From: Syntrophorhabdus sp. PtaB.Bin184
Lineage (GTDB): Bacteria > Desulfobacterota > Syntrophorhabdia > Syntrophorhabdales > Syntrophorhabdaceae
Assembly (NCBI GenBank): GCA_002067555.1
Contig: MVQQ01000252.1
Span: 1 to 25,426 of the forward strand
DNA length: 25,426 nt
Direction of reading: 5' to 3'
Below, one piece after another: positions 14,402-21,814 of this stretch. Numbering within the stretch: the stretch's first letter is position 1; every line of letters starts with the position of its first letter. The notes beneath the pieces were generated by a model. That model made no database searches. It worked only from the letters and a program-made list of their open reading frames with translations, and was not told the origin of the DNA. The translations under genes and the position numbers were made by a program.

Positions 14402-15596
14402 TGTATCTCCTTTCGGTATCCGAATCACGGTTCATCTTCTCAAACCGCGTTTGCATCCTCGGACCGTTCGAGCTGTTTGTAATGATGCCGGCCCGTTGAA
14501 GGGTGCTGTCCATCGATGATAGTCTCTCCTGTATCACCTCGCGGGAGATCTTGCCGGGGAGTCGGGAGGACGGGGCCCGCCCGGCTTCCATGTATTCGCT
14601 GAGCAGCACGTACCTGATGTTGTTCCTGATCACGAATTCGATGGTCCTCTCGATGTCATCCCCGGTCTCCCCCGGAAAACCGACGATGAGATGCGTATCG
14701 TACCAGGTGAAACCCTGGTTGGACAGAAAACCAAAGATGCTTTGCAGGTCAGCCCGGGAATAGGGCCTGTTCATCGCCTTCAGGATCCTGTCCGAAGCGG
14801 ATTGAATAGGGATGTTGAGGTGTTTGATCCTCCCTCCGGAGAAGAACCCGCCGAAGTCATCCTGAAATCTCATGATGCCTATTGGGTTGAGGTTGTTGAG
14901 GGCGAACGTCACGCGCGGGTCGATGGACGAGAGCTTTCGGATGAGTCCGGGCAGGTTCGTGCCCGTGTCCGTCCCGTAATCCACCAGGCTGTCCGCGAGG
15001 AGCATCACGTCGAAGGTCTTATGTCTCAGGACGAGTTCGCGGCACCTGTCGAAAAGTTCGTCGAGGGGAAAACTGCGGTACGGGGGGAACATCAGCCGCT
15101 CGGAACAATATGAACAGTCCCACAGGCAGCCTTCCGAGACAACCACCTTGACAAACTCATCGGGAAAGGTGACGTCCGATTCGGGATGTTTCCTCAGGTA
15201 CGCGGCGGTGTTCGTACAGATCCGGCCTTCGACGAATACGGGCGTGACCTCGCTCAAAGGAGTATCGGTCATGAACGCTTTGTCCATGAGGACGGACTCA
15301 TCCTTCCAGGGGACAATGTCACCATCGAAGACGGAGGCGAGTTCCTCAGGTGCGATGTCCGGCAGGCATCCGGCGACGGTCACCCTGCCGGGGTAAAGAC
15401 GACTGACGCGCCTGATCTCGGAGAGGCTGTTGTCGCGGACGTCTCCTCTGAAAGCACAGGTCCAGATGATGATCCTTTCCGCGTTGTCTATATCGGCTAC
15501 GATATCGTGGCCGTTCCTCAGCAGGTACTCCCGGTACTGCAGGATCTTCTGTTTACGCTGAACACAGCTGTTCAAGGCTTTAAGGAACAGTTTCAC
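14382..15596 (-). CDS. MiaB/RimO-like radical SAM protein without a TRAM domain
   Basis: A 404-residue protein resembling methylthiotransferases. The N-terminal domain keeps all three cluster cysteines (C11 in NSC, C47 in WTC, C77 in AGC), and the radical SAM core has CLWDCSYC (C157, C161, C164). Further on are IPIQSASDRILKAMNR and HLIVGFPGETGDD, both typical of MiaB and RimO. The C-terminal TRAM domain that binds tRNA or ribosomal protein is absent: the chain ends soon after the barrel in a polar tail. Known family members insert methylthio groups into tRNA or ribosomal protein S12. Here the setting among sugar enzymes suggests a different substrate. It has a GTG start (15594-15596) with AAGGAG nine bases upstream. 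Confidence 0.82.
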   Translation of the reverse strand: MKLFLKALNSCVQRKQKILQYREYLLRNGHDIVADIDNAERIIIWTCAFRGDVRDNSLSEIRRVSRLYPGRVTVAGCLPDIAPEELASVFDGDIVPWKDESVLMDKAFMTDTPLSEVTPVFVEGRICTNTAAYLRKHPESDVTFPDEFVKVVVSEGCLWDCSYCSERLMFPPYRSFPLDELFDRCRELVLRHKTFDVMLLADSLVDYGTDTGTNLPGLIRKLSSIDPRVTFALNNLNPIGIMRFQDDFGGFFSGGRIKHLNIPIQSASDRILKAMNRPYSRADLQSIFGFLSNQGFTWYDTHLIVGFPGETGDDIERTIEFVIRNNIRYVLLSEYMEAGRAPSSRLPGKISREVIQERLSSMDSTLQRAGIITNSSNGPRMQTRFEKMNRDSDTERRYNEALRA

Positions 15597-15611
15597 CGTG
15601 ATTGGCTCCTT

Positions 15612-16124
15612 TCATACGAAATGTCCGCTTTCATCCCTGCGGGAGAGTATGGGATTGTTGATCGGCCACCATATATTGAGCGCCGGATCATCCCATTTGT
15701 ATGTGAATTGACCACCGGGGTCGTAGTCGGTTGACTGCTTGTAGTGAAAGATGGCCTCCTCGCTGAGGACGAGATGACCGTTGCCGTGTTTCGGAGGTAT
15801 CAGCACCTGCCGCCGGTTTTTTGCCGACAGGACAAATGACTGCCATTTTCCGAAGTTCTCCGAAGCGGTGTCGCAGTTGACCACCACCAGATAGAACTTG
15901 CCATGAAGACAGGAGACGAGCTTCCATGTTTTCTGATCGCCATGAATACCCCGCAGCACGTGACGTGTCGAAACTGATATGTCGTCCTGGACGAAATGGA
16001 CATCTATGCCCGCCGCGCGGTACAGGTTCTCATTGTACGTCTCCACGTATTCTCCTCGGTGGTCTTCGAAAGATTCGCAGCAGACCAGAAGAACGCCGTC
16101 GAGGTCTGTTTTCTTGATGTCCAT
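15612..16124 (-). CDS. RmlC-like cupin, nucleotide-sugar 3,5-epimerase family
   Basis: A 170-residue protein of the dTDP-4-dehydrorhamnose 3,5-epimerase family, near normal length. It has FEDHRGEYVETYNENLY close to the N-terminus, RGIH with the catalytic histidine at H61, IPPKHGNGHLVL with H113 and FHYKQSTDY with the tyrosine at Y128, positions that match RmlC well. RmlC-type enzymes epimerise C3 and/or C5 of 4-keto-6-deoxy sugars. In Campylobacter a related enzyme acts on GDP-4-keto-6-deoxy-heptose. Given the GDP-heptose genes and a 4,6-dehydratase in this operon, a GDP-heptose substrate is more likely than dTDP-rhamnose; no rmlA, rmlB or rmlD is present. The ATG at 16124 follows AAGGAG by about six bases. 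Confidence 0.85.
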   Translation of the reverse strand: MDIKKTDLDGVLLVCCESFEDHRGEYVETYNENLYRAAGIDVHFVQDDISVSTRHVLRGIHGDQKTWKLVSCLHGKFYLVVVNCDTASENFGKWQSFVLSAKNRRQVLIPPKHGNGHLVLSEEAIFHYKQSTDYDPGGQFTYKWDDPALNIWWPINNPILSRRDESGHFV

Positions 16125-16162
16125 GCGTTTCTCCTTGTCCTCCATCAGTCTCATGCGCCGGG

Positions 16163-17098
16163 TCAACAGGGCCTCCATACGACAAGCGACGATTCATGGA
16201 GCACGCCGCCAAGATACGGGCGCCATGCCCCGAGGATCTTGATGAGCTTCTTCTCCTGCATATCGCACAGTCTCGTGTAGTAGTCTTCAAGGTATCCTCT
16301 CTTCCTGCAGTAACGCAGGGCGAGCGCGTCAAGAAGGGAATTGGTGTTGTAGAATTCCAGAACCGGCTCGTACTGGACGACGATAGCCGGGCGTTTCGCA
16401 AGGATGAAATCGAGCATGGCATCGAATTCCCGCCCCAATTGCTCGAAGGCGTGGATGGACAGGATGGCCGCTCCTTCAGGTACGTCAACGCCGTGGTCCG
16501 GCTCAAGCATGTTGAAGACATGTCCCGAGATGTTTCTCGACAGTCGTTTGCTCAAGTGTCCGGCTATTTCGCACGAGGCCCGTGCCCAATCGAGGCCGAT
16601 AAAGGCGGCGTCAGGCATTGTGTCTGAAAGGAGCAGGAGGTTCGCGCATGTGCCGCACCCCAGCTCGCAGACAACGTCCACATTCCTGAGCCAGGCGTGA
16701 AAGATACAGAGCCTGGCTATGAGAAAGAGTTCATATTCCAGCTGATGGTTGTTTGTCACAACCAACCGGTCGTTGTACCGGAAGAACCTGCTTCCACGGA
16801 AGTATCCCGGTTTCAACGCCTGCAGATAATCCTCGGGCTTAGATCGTTTCAGCTGTTCAAGGTTTTGAGTCCAGCCGTTTTCGAAGGCACTGCGGTTTTC
16901 CGCGGGCGACCTTTCGAGACCGCCCGTGTTTTCAAGCTCGAGAAAGTGAAGGACGTATTCTTCGAGGTCCCGCGTGCCTGCCGGACGATAGGTCAGGTCT
17001 TGATGACCGATGAGCTCAACGACGCGGTGAGGGAGGTCCGGGACGTTGATCCGGAACATTCGGCCAAAATCCTTCCCGGTGATCGTTCTTTGCGTCAT
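16163..17098 (-). CDS. SAM-dependent methyltransferase of sugar cluster type
   Basis: A 311-residue protein with a clear SAM motif I (VVCELGCGTCANLLLL near residues 142-157), followed by AAFIGLDWARAS and a motif IV region with ILSIHAFEQLG. The N-terminal ~130 residues are a separate helical domain that may recognise the acceptor. I cannot assign the exact subfamily. The start at 17098 overlaps the stop of the transketolase C-terminal gene as ATGA; a longer frame to 17185 would lie inside that gene. No good ribosome-binding site is visible, so translation probably depends on coupling. It is one of four methyltransferases in the operon (five with the FkbM gene), consistent with a heavily methylated glycan. 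Confidence 0.78.
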   Translation of the reverse strand: MTQRTITGKDFGRMFRINVPDLPHRVVELIGHQDLTYRPAGTRDLEEYVLHFLELENTGGLERSPAENRSAFENGWTQNLEQLKRSKPEDYLQALKPGYFRGSRFFRYNDRLVVTNNHQLEYELFLIARLCIFHAWLRNVDVVCELGCGTCANLLLLSDTMPDAAFIGLDWARASCEIAGHLSKRLSRNISGHVFNMLEPDHGVDVPEGAAILSIHAFEQLGREFDAMLDFILAKRPAIVVQYEPVLEFYNTNSLLDALALRYCRKRGYLEDYYTRLCDMQEKKLIKILGAWRPYLGGVLHESSLVVWRPC

Positions 17099-17958
17099 AG
17101 CATCGCACCCGCGCGCTGCCTGATCCCCGCGGCATCGAGCCCAAGCAGGCCTCTGATATCCGTGAGGGTGCCGTAGTGGCAGCAAAAATCATCAGGAAGT
17201 CCGTGATACTCAGCCGCCGCGGGACAGGACGCATTGACGGCCTCGAAGAGACCGAAGGCGTCATGGACGACGAGTATCTTCGTGTCCGCGAAGCGCATCA
17301 GCAGGTCTCTGTCGATGGGTTTTATCGTGGGAAAATACAGGACGTTGACGGGAAGGTCGGAACAGGCGGTATGGACATTCTTGAGAATGGGGCCCGCAGT
17401 GATAACGGTAACGGTTGCACCCGGAGTTTCCTTGACAACGACGCCGCGGCCGAACTCGACGGGAAGGTCGAGGCCGTGTTCGTCGGCGGCGATCCTGATG
17501 TACGTCGGGTTGCCGTTCCTGTAACAGGCTGAAAAGAGGATATCGAATTCTCTCTTCGATCCCGGTTGCATGACCTCCATACCCGGGAGCATTCTCATGA
17601 GCGCGAGGTCCGTATAGCAGTGATGGGTGGCGCCGTCCCAGGCGTAGTCGAAGGAGGAGCCGCAGGTAACGATGGTGCATCCGAACCGGTTGTAACACAG
17701 GTCGAGTTTGACCTGTTCGTAGCTTCTTTCAGTAACGAAGGGTGCGATGGTGTGGACCACGGGGTGAAACCCCGCGGCGCTCATTCCCGCGGCCATGCTT
17801 ATCAGCGTGTTCTCGCAAATGCCTATATTGAGAAGACGTCCCGGGTATTGACGGGAGAAGTCATTGAAGAGATAAACACTGATGTCCCCGAAAAGGAGGA
17901 TCAGTTTGTCGTCCATGCCGGCCAATCTCAGGGCCGTGTCTCTAAACTGCTGCCGCAT
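17095..17958 (-). CDS. Transketolase, C-terminal subunit
   Basis: A 287-residue protein equal to the pyrimidine-binding and C-terminal domains of a split transketolase. The cofactor-activating glutamate is in NIGICENTLISMAAGM (near residues 44-59), followed by the conserved pattern HTIAPFVTERSYEQVKLDLCY. GGAGAAC lies shortly before the ATG at 17958, which overlaps the N-terminal subunit gene by 17 bases. Together the two chains should form one thiamine-diphosphate enzyme that moves two-carbon units between sugar phosphates. In this setting it could supply sedoheptulose 7-phosphate for heptose synthesis, or attach a two-carbon branch to a sugar, as proposed for AviB1/AviB2 in avilamycin synthesis. 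Both roles are inferences. Confidence 0.87.
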   Translation of the reverse strand: MRQQFRDTALRLAGMDDKLILLFGDISVYLFNDFSRQYPGRLLNIGICENTLISMAAGMSAAGFHPVVHTIAPFVTERSYEQVKLDLCYNRFGCTIVTCGSSFDYAWDGATHHCYTDLALMRMLPGMEVMQPGSKREFDILFSACYRNGNPTYIRIAADEHGLDLPVEFGRGVVVKETPGATVTVITAGPILKNVHTACSDLPVNVLYFPTIKPIDRDLLMRFADTKILVVHDAFGLFEAVNASCPAAAEYHGLPDDFCCHYGTLTDIRGLLGLDAAGIRQRAGAML

Positions 17959-18733
17959 TCAGTTCTCCGAGAAGAGTCTCCAGTTCCGCCGCGTTCGGGC
18001 TGCGGCGATGCCAGGCGAACATGTCACGCACAAGCGTTGCGCAGCCGGCGCCCTTGGTGGTGTTCGCTATGATTGCGCGGGGTTTGCTGTTCGAATGCTC
18101 CAGCGCCCGGCTGATGGCGGTTATATTGTGGCCGTCCACGGACACGACATCGAGACCGAAGGCCGACAGTTTTGCCTGTGGATCGTCGATGGGAAGACAG
18201 CGGGACTGCGACCCGTTGTTGTCAAGAAGGACCGTCAGATTGTTGAGCGACCGGTTGGCGGCCACCATCAGGGATTCCCATACGGTCCCTTCGTTGGACT
18301 CGCCGTCGCCCACCATCACGTAGACCCTGCGTTCGCTGCCTGAAAGCTTGAAACCGAGAGCCATTCCGAGAGCCACCCCGATACCGTGGCCGAGAGAGCC
18401 GGTTGACAACTCCACGCCGGGGACCTTGAAACGGTCGGCGTGGCATCCGAAGCGGGAGCCGAAGGCACCGAACGCGTACACGTCCTCTACCGGGAAGTAT
18501 CCAAAATGGGCAAGGGTGCAATAGAGGCCCAAGGCAGCATGTCCCTTGCTGAGTATGAAGATGTCTCTTTCTTTCCAGCCGGGGTTCTTCGGGTCATGGC
18601 GGATGGATTTGTAGACGGCGCAGAGCATCTCCACCACGGAAAAACACGTTGGTATGTGTCCGTGTCCGCTGTGATGCGAGATTCGCAGTATGCTTTCCCT
18701 GATCTGTTTAGCCAGCGCGTCCATACAGTTCAT
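17942..18733 (-). CDS. Transketolase, N-terminal (thiamine-binding) subunit
   Basis: A 263-residue protein equal to the pyrophosphate-binding half of transketolase. It shows ISHHSGHGHIPTCFSVVEML, then DIFILSKGHAALGLYC, STGSLGHGIGVALGMALG and the thiamine-diphosphate motif beginning GDGESNEGTVWESLM and ending in LLDNNGSQ. I chose the ATG at 18733, which shares one base with the stop of the B12 radical SAM gene (TGATG) and follows GGAGAC. A longer frame to 18952 is an artefact lying inside that gene. Split transketolases of this type occur in archaea, some bacteria and several antibiotic and capsule clusters, usually distinct from the housekeeping full-length enzyme. Confidence 0.88.
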   Translation of the reverse strand: MNCMDALAKQIRESILRISHHSGHGHIPTCFSVVEMLCAVYKSIRHDPKNPGWKERDIFILSKGHAALGLYCTLAHFGYFPVEDVYAFGAFGSRFGCHADRFKVPGVELSTGSLGHGIGVALGMALGFKLSGSERRVYVMVGDGESNEGTVWESLMVAANRSLNNLTVLLDNNGSQSRCLPIDDPQAKLSAFGLDVVSVDGHNITAISRALEHSNSKPRAIIANTTKGAGCATLVRDMFAWHRRSPNAAELETLLGELNAAAV

Positions 18734-20208
18734 CAGTCTCCAAGGATCTTCCTTTTCAGTCTGATTGCAGTCATTTCCTTTATGTGGTCCCTCGCCGCCG
18801 GGCCGAATTTGTGTTCTATCATGGCGAGATATACCGGGTTCTTGAAATAGGTGTCGAAGGCATAGTCCCGGAATTCCACTACCTGGGCGGCCGTGAGGTG
18901 CTCCGTGGGGAGCGGCAGGAACTCGTATCCCTGCGAGGCGTAACCCAACCACGTATCCGGCAGGGGCAAACCCTTTTCCAGCGCCTCTTTGTAGAGGTCC
19001 GAACCAGGGATCGCCATGGCACAGAAAAAGCTGGGGAATGCCGGCATCAACTCCAGCGCCAGATTGAGCGTGTCCTGCATGGAGGCGTAGTCGTCCCCGG
19101 GCAGGCCGAACATGAAGTTCGCGCAGAAATCTATCCCGGTATTATGGGCCTTGTTCACCGCGTTGCGCACCGCATCGATCCCGTAATGGTCTTTACCCAC
19201 GTTGGCCCTGATGCGGGTGCTGCCCGTCTCAATTCCGAGCTTGAGCCAGTGAAATCCGGCCTTCTTCAAGGTTTCCAAATGGCCGACATCAATCCTGTCA
19301 AGGACATCGACACGGGCGAAGGCGTTGATGTTGAGGTTGTAGCCGCGTTCAACAAGGCCTTCCGCTATGGGGACATAATGCCTTGGATTGAAGACGAAGA
19401 GCTCGTCGTGTATGTTGATGTGTCTGACCCCATACTCGGTGACAAGGGTATCGATCTGCTTCAAGACCCATTGAGGGCTAAAGTAGCGTATCCTGTGTTC
19501 ACCATAGGTGGCATGGATCGCGCAGAAGCTGCACTTGAAGGGACAGCCGAGGCTCGTGAATATGGAGGCGAATTTCGTACGCTCGCTGAAGTCCCTCAGG
19601 CACATCCAGCTGAAGGCCCGATAGCGGTCCATGGGCAGAAGATCCCAGGCGACGTCGGGAAGCTCCGCGGTGAGGTCCTGAATGTTGTCCGCATCAGGGG
19701 TGTGAAGGATGCGTGAACCTTCCCTGCGCCACAGCCCGGGAATACTCTGAAAGTCTGCCCCTCCAAGGAGGTCGGCAAGGGTTCTGAAACCTTCACCCTT
19801 GACAAGCAGGTCACAGGCCTCCTCCCGAAGGGTCCGTTCAGGCAGGGCCGAGGGGTGCCAGCCTGTCAGAATAAGAGGGATTTCGGGAAGTTCTTCCTTT
19901 ATCTTGCGACACAGGTCCCCGACCGCCACCATGATAGGGGTGGAAACATTGGCTTGCTGACTGTAGCAGATAATAGCGATGAACCGTGGCTTCAGGTCGG
20001 CCAGAGCCCTGACGGTCTCATCAAAATCGAGGTTGAGAGCGTTGGCATCCAGGATACTTACGTCGAACCCCTTTCCTCGGAGATATCCCGCCGTGAGGGC
20101 GGCCCAGAAAGGGGTGTCTATGGCGGAGAAGACATTGCCGAGGTCCTGATATACTTGCTTCCGGGTGCCTCCCGCATTGACAAGGGCGATGTCGGGACGG
20201 GTCGTCAT
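18733..20208 (-). CDS. B12-binding radical SAM protein
   Basis: A 491-residue protein with an N-terminal cobalamin-binding-type Rossmann domain (about 1-150, with DIALVNAGG and LILTGWHPSALPERTL) and a radical SAM barrel with GCPFKCSFC (C222, C226, C229). IETGSTRIR and FMFGLPGDD follow in the barrel. A cobalamin-type DXHXXG motif is not seen, as is usual for this class. These class B enzymes methylate unactivated carbons or phosphorus, or drive ring rearrangements, in antibiotics, hopanoids and bacteriochlorophyll. Here it may C-methylate the sugar; that is inference. Its ATG overlaps the Nudix stop (ATGA) and its stop overlaps the transketolase start. Confidence 0.87.
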   Translation of the reverse strand: MTTRPDIALVNAGGTRKQVYQDLGNVFSAIDTPFWAALTAGYLRGKGFDVSILDANALNLDFDETVRALADLKPRFIAIICYSQQANVSTPIMVAVGDLCRKIKEELPEIPLILTGWHPSALPERTLREEACDLLVKGEGFRTLADLLGGADFQSIPGLWRREGSRILHTPDADNIQDLTAELPDVAWDLLPMDRYRAFSWMCLRDFSERTKFASIFTSLGCPFKCSFCAIHATYGEHRIRYFSPQWVLKQIDTLVTEYGVRHINIHDELFVFNPRHYVPIAEGLVERGYNLNINAFARVDVLDRIDVGHLETLKKAGFHWLKLGIETGSTRIRANVGKDHYGIDAVRNAVNKAHNTGIDFCANFMFGLPGDDYASMQDTLNLALELMPAFPSFFCAMAIPGSDLYKEALEKGLPLPDTWLGYASQGYEFLPLPTEHLTAAQVVEFRDYAFDTYFKNPVYLAMIEHKFGPAARDHIKEMTAIRLKRKILGD

Positions 20209-20801
20209 GGCAGATCTCCGGCCGTGTTCTTCTTCAGGGAGGTTTCCAGAAGAAGGCGTGAGATGAGGGCGACGGGAGAGCTCAGGTATATCTCACCCGA
20301 GGTGATCTTCTCCGGGATATCTCCGTATGAGACGGCCTCTACGCTGACAATATCGCCGTCATGGGAGCCGCGTGAATCGAATTCGCGTTCATCGATTGCT
20401 ATCCGAAAAACAGAAAGAAGGACGGGCATTCTCCCCGGCATCTCCGAGATGGGGAGGTCGGGGACGAATCGAGCGGGATCATCGATGCGTATGCCTGTTT
20501 CTTCCGCGAATTCCCTCATGGCGGCCGCTCTCGGTGTTTCACCACGGTTTGAATCACCCGCGGGGAGTTCGAGAGGCGTGTCATCGATGAGCGGGCGCCG
20601 AACGCGGACCATGATAACGGAGCTGTTTGCCAGAACCGGGAGGACAACAACCTGAGGCCGTTCATATTCAAGGGTATAGTAAGAGCCTCTGGAAACGACC
20701 CTGAACCATGGGTTCTCGTGTACCGTGATCACCGGGACGAGTTCTGGGCACAGAAGAGCAGGCGGAGATTCGGATGAACAGGGGGAGAGTCTTCTTGTCA
20801 T
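20205..20801 (-). CDS. Nudix hydrolase
   Basis: A 198-residue protein with a complete Nudix box from G82 to I104: G, five residues, E88, seven residues, then REFAEETGI with R96, E97, E100 and E101. The length and layout resemble ADP-sugar or GDP-sugar pyrophosphatases rather than MutT. A nucleotide-sugar hydrolase could recycle dead-end GDP-sugars or set the pool size in this pathway. It sits between the dehydratase and the radical SAM gene and overlaps both by four bases (ATGA at each junction), so it is firmly part of the operon. The exact substrate cannot be read from the sequence. Confidence 0.88.
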   Translation of the reverse strand: MTRRLSPCSSESPPALLCPELVPVITVHENPWFRVVSRGSYYTLEYERPQVVVLPVLANSSVIMVRVRRPLIDDTPLELPAGDSNRGETPRAAAMREFAEETGIRIDDPARFVPDLPISEMPGRMPVLLSVFRIAIDEREFDSRGSHDGDIVSVEAVSYGDIPEKITSGEIYLSSPVALISRLLLETSLKKNTAGDLP

Positions 20802-21814
20802 CGCGTGAGGAACCCCTTGCCCGACCGGACCTTGCCGCGCCAGTCATCGAGCAGGTCCTTCATCGTCTTTTCAAAAGGTATCTCCGGTTTCCAGCCCGTG
20901 TGGGCATGGAACTTGGAGGTGTCCGGCACCTGGAGGTCGGCGTCGAGGGGCCGGAGCCTCGCACCTTCCGTCTCGACGCGGATGGTTTCTTTCGCGGTGG
21001 ATATCGATATCAGGTGGTCGAGCATGTCGCCGACGGTGCAGGAATAGGTCCCGCCTATGTTGTAGTACTGTCCCGGGATGGGGTTGACGGTGACGAGCAT
21101 GTAGTAGGCCCGCACCGCGTCGCGCACGTCCGACCAGGTGCGCATGGAATTAAGGTTGCCTGTCTTCACCACGGGAGGGATGAGACCGGCCTCGATCATG
21201 GCTATCTGCTTGGCGAAGGTGGATTCGGCGAAGACATCTCCCCTTCGCGGCCCGGTGTGGGTGAACATTCTCGTCACCACGATCTTTTGACCGTAAGCCT
21301 CGGCGTGGAAGCGTCCCACCATGTCGGTGCCGATCTTCGATATGGCGTAGGGTGAGGCGGGGTGGAAGGAGCATTCCTCGTTGATGGGGAGTTTCTCTCG
21401 TGGGACCCGTCCGAATACCTCGGAGGAGGAGCACACGTGGATAACGGGATCGATGCCGCCTGTTCTCCTTATGGCCTCGAGGAGCCTTTCGGTCCCGAGG
21501 ATGTTTGTCTCCAGGGTGTCGAAGGGAGCGGAGAAACTCGTCTTCGGGTAGCTCTGGGCGGCGAGGTGGAATACATAGTCCGGCCTGCTTTCCTCCACGG
21601 TGCCTGCCAGAGAGACGTAATCGTTAAGGTCGCCGTTGAGGAAGAAGACCCTGTCTTTCCTGTTCGCCCTGTCGAGAAGATGCTCCACGTTGTCGAGAGG
21701 GCTTCTCCAGCGGCACATGCCGTAGACGTCCCAGTCCGTGTGTTCGAGGAGAAAATCGCACAGGTGGGAGCCCACCATGCCCGTTATTCCCGTGATGAGC
21801 GCTCGCTTTCTCAC
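20798..21814 (-). CDS. GDP-mannose/GDP-heptose 4,6-dehydratase family (SDR)
   Basis: A 338-residue extended short-chain dehydrogenase. It has the NAD(P)-binding ALITGITGMVGSHL at the N-terminus, an active-site region with SSSEVFG and PYAISKIGTD (Tyr-X3-Lys), the GDP-mannose-dehydratase-like FTHTGPRRGDVFAES, and RTWSDVRDAVRAYYML. GMD-type enzymes turn GDP-mannose into GDP-4-keto-6-deoxy-mannose; DmhA/WcbK do the same to GDP-heptose in Campylobacter and Yersinia. The gmhB, hddA and hddC genes in the operon favour GDP-heptose as substrate. Starting at GTG 21814 places AAGGA seven bases upstream and overlaps the gmhB stop as GTGA. An in-frame start at 21889 would run far into gmhB. Confidence 0.87.
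   Translation of the reverse strand: MRKRALITGITGMVGSHLCDFLLEHTDWDVYGMCRWRSPLDNVEHLLDRANRKDRVFFLNGDLNDYVSLAGTVEESRPDYVFHLAAQSYPKTSFSAPFDTLETNILGTERLLEAIRRTGGIDPVIHVCSSSEVFGRVPREKLPINEECSFHPASPYAISKIGTDMVGRFHAEAYGQKIVVTRMFTHTGPRRGDVFAESTFAKQIAMIEAGLIPPVVKTGNLNSMRTWSDVRDAVRAYYMLVTVNPIPGQYYNIGGTYSCTVGDMLDHLISISTAKETIRVETEGARLRPLDADLQVPDTSKFHAHTGWKPEIPFEKTMKDLLDDWRGKVRSGKGFLTR

Noticed and set aside
18734..18952. N-terminal extension of the transketolase subunit upstream of 18733
   Set aside because: The extension lies inside the B12 radical SAM gene, has no transketolase similarity, and the start at 18733 has a ribosome-binding site and stop-start overlap.
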